A DNA stretch of 64,000 bases from Ignavibacteria bacterium (GTDB taxonomy: Bacteria > Bacteroidota > Ignavibacteria > Tepidaquicellales > Tepidaquicellaceae). The stretch lies in assembly GCA_036262055.1 (NCBI GenBank), contig DATAJP010000002.1, positions 950,177-1,014,176 of the forward strand, written 5' to 3'. Shown here piece by piece: positions 62,641 through 64,000 of this stretch (positions are counted from its first letter, which is position 1; every line of letters starts with the position of its first letter). The notes under the pieces were generated by a model. The model worked only from the letters and a program-made list of their open reading frames with translations, searched no databases and was not told where the DNA came from. Position numbers and translations under genes: made by a program.

Positions 62641-64000
62641 AGTCAGATGACATTCATAAACCTTTCGGAATATCATTCATATCTTCCTTCGTTCCCCGCC
62701 AATGCGGGATAGCTACCTTTACAAACGATTTAGCCACATCAATTAACACAAACAGTGAGTACCATATAAACATCACTGCGCTAAATGATATTCCTGAAGG
62801 TTATAAATATTCTCCCGATGTTAAATTTGAAATCAAAGATAAAAGTGTCAATGATTTTAAAGAAGCCGCTTATTATCTGAACTTATCTGAATCCGATGTA
62901 ATAAACATTCAGCATGAATTTGGTTTATATGGCGGTGATGCCGGCTCAAATATTTTACATCTCGTAGAGCGTCTGAATAAGCCGTCTGTAGCAACACTTC
63001 ATACTGTACTTGAGAATCCCTCAAAGGAAGAACTGAAAATTATAAAGGAGCTTAGCGAACACACGAGCTTTCTTGTTGTAATGTCTCAACGCGCAGTTGA
63101 GATGCTGAATGAAATTTACGGCATCCCGATGGAAAAAATTAAATACATTCCTCATGGCGCGCATGATGTTCCTTTTCTTGATACGGCATATTATAAAGAC
63201 AAATTCCGCTTATCTGAAAAGAAGGTTATTCTGACTTTTGGACTTCTCGGACCGGGCAAAGGTCTTGAAGATGTAATAAATTCTTTACCAGTAGTAATAA
63301 AAAAATATCCCGACATAATGTATATCGTTTTAGGTGCAACACATCCAAACGTCAAACGTCAATTTGGTGAGTCTTACCGCAATTCTCTTGAAAATCTTGT
63401 TAAGAAAAATGAACTCGAAAATAATGTAATGTTCATTAACAGGTTTGTAAGCACAAAAGAGCTTCTTGAGTTTCTCTTGATGAGCGATATTTATGTGAGT
63501 CCTTACCATCATAAGGAACAGATTGTTTCGGGAACATTAACATATGCGCTTGCAAGCGGCAAAGCAGTTATCTCTACTCCCTATTGGTACGCTGAGGAAG
63601 CATTAAGCGAGGGCAGGGGAATACTTGTTCCTCCTAAAAATCCCGAAGCAATTGGTAAGGCTTTATCAGACTTGCTGCTCAATGAAAATAAACGCAATCG
63701 TTTCAGAAAGAAGGCATATGACTGGGGAAGACAAATGATCTGGTCAAACGTGGGCAAAATGTATTCGCAGACCTTTTATGAAGCAATCGAAGAGTTTAAA
63801 AGCAGGTCTATTCCTTATATCCGCCTGGCAAAAACAAAAACTTTACCGTCATTGCCGGATGTAAACTTAAATCATTTAAAAAATCTGACAGACGATACGG
63901 GAATTATACAACATGCGTCATATTCCATTCCAAACCCAAATGAAGGTTATTGCACTGACGATAATGCGCGGGCTTTGCTTACTGCTGTTTTATATAAAAT
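62634..64000 (+). CDS. GT4-family glycosyltransferase, N-terminal part (cut by window edge)
   Basis: The start ATG at 62634 overlaps the GH130 gene by 7 bp; no stop is reached by 64000 (over 450 residues). GT-B features are clear: SFVPRQCGIATFTNDLA, NIQHEFGLYGG, VILTFGLLGPGKGLEDVI and the donor-site SPYHHKEQIVSGTLTYALA. After about 420 residues a new segment begins (NPNEGYCTDDNARALLTAVL), resembling the start of an alpha/alpha-barrel domain fused to GT4 enzymes that accompany GH130. Mannosyl transfer is likely by association only. Confidence 0.85.
   Translation, partial: MLKSDDIHKPFGISFISSFVPRQCGIATFTNDLATSINTNSEYHINITALNDIPEGYKYSPDVKFEIKDKSVNDFKEAAYYLNLSESDVINIQHEFGLYGGDAGSNILHLVERLNKPSVATLHTVLENPSKEELKIIKELSEHTSFLVVMSQRAVEMLNEIYGIPMEKIKYIPHGAHDVPFLDTAYYKDKFRLSEKKVILTFGLLGPGKGLEDVINSLPVVIKKYPDIMYIVLGATHPNVKRQFGESYRNSLENLVKKNELENNVMFINRFVSTKELLEFLLMSDIYVSPYHHKEQIVSGTLTYALASGKAVISTPYWYAEEALSEGRGILVPPKNPEAIGKALSDLLLNENKRNRFRKKAYDWGRQMIWSNVGKMYSQTFYEAIEEFKSRSIPYIRLAKTKTLPSLPDVNLNHLKNLTDDTGIIQHASYSIPNPNEGYCTDDNARALLTAVLYK

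Noticed and set aside
62690-62715. Inverted-repeat-like GTTCCCCGCC..GCGGGATAGC resembling family A repeats
   Set aside because: It lies inside the GT4 coding sequence and encodes the conserved FVPRQCGIATF segment, so it is coding rather than a repeat element.

Overview
The window is AT-rich, densely packed bacterial chromosome from a Gram-negative organism. An outer membrane is implied by KdsA (a Kdo-8-phosphate synthase for lipopolysaccharide), small beta-barrel proteins with signal peptides, lipoproteins, and capsule or exopolysaccharide export parts. Most housekeeping genes lack a Shine-Dalgarno sequence, several start with TTG, and short palindromic repeats sit between genes. Together these suggest the Bacteroidota/Ignavibacteria (FCB) group. 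That placement is inferred from style, not proven. I see no tRNA, rRNA, CRISPR array, transposase or prophage.

Region 1 (1-16 kb) is a surface-glycan locus. A leftward block of 13 overlapping or nearly touching genes runs from 12.8 kb off the left edge. It encodes a zinc-ribbon membrane protein, an SLBB protein, a Wzz/tyrosine autokinase, an MsbA/PglK-type ABC flippase, and the nonulosonic (sialic-acid-like) set NeuB, NeuC and NeuA. It also holds a 2-hydroxyacid dehydrogenase, a methyltransferase, a polysaccharide deacetylase, a formyltransferase and two Gfo/Idh/MocA oxidoreductases. Facing it are two DegT aminotransferases and a PglC/WbaP-like initiating sugar-phosphate transferase. The set suggests a CMP-activated, amino- and possibly formyl-modified nonulosonate attached to a lipid-linked glycan.

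Region 2 (16-45 kb) is mostly housekeeping: OsmC, a DUF985 cupin, Ppx/GppA, PrmA, FolD, CarA, a SPOR lipoprotein, an S9 peptidase, a RodZ-like protein, LigA, TrmH, KdsA, a spermidine-synthase-like membrane protein, phosphofructokinase, an APC permease, a TsdA-like dihaem cytochrome, transaldolase, HicBA, GcvT, ComB, FtsK, an aldehyde dehydrogenase and DeoC. Its oddities are a winged-helix/HATPase/STAS-like protein behind four phased GTATAC boxes, and intergenic palindromic repeats, one family of which forms inverted copies on either side of pfkA.

Region 3 (44.7-50 kb) holds a secreted beta-sandwich protein and four tandem paralogous exported serine hydrolases of the class C beta-lactamase fold.

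Region 4 (50-61.5 kb) is the most interesting part: a candidate sigma-54 stress or envelope regulon. At its centre are a 1284-residue PAS/GAF histidine kinase and an overlapping NtrC-family sigma-54 activator. I find four -24/-12-like promoters around this pair. They head a leftward operon (methyltransferase, YtxH, DUF948-like, Lmo0937-like, GSP39-type dehydrogenase, iron-permease-like and two tiny membrane proteins), a beta-barrel gene, a DUF3347 lipoprotein gene, and an acidic small protein plus YciF/DUF892 pair. Two copies of a TGTC-N7-GACA palindrome lie where activator sites are expected. The far right (61.5-64 kb) holds a 55-residue basic protein, a GH130 glycoside phosphorylase-family protein and a partial GT4 glycosyltransferase that runs off the window.
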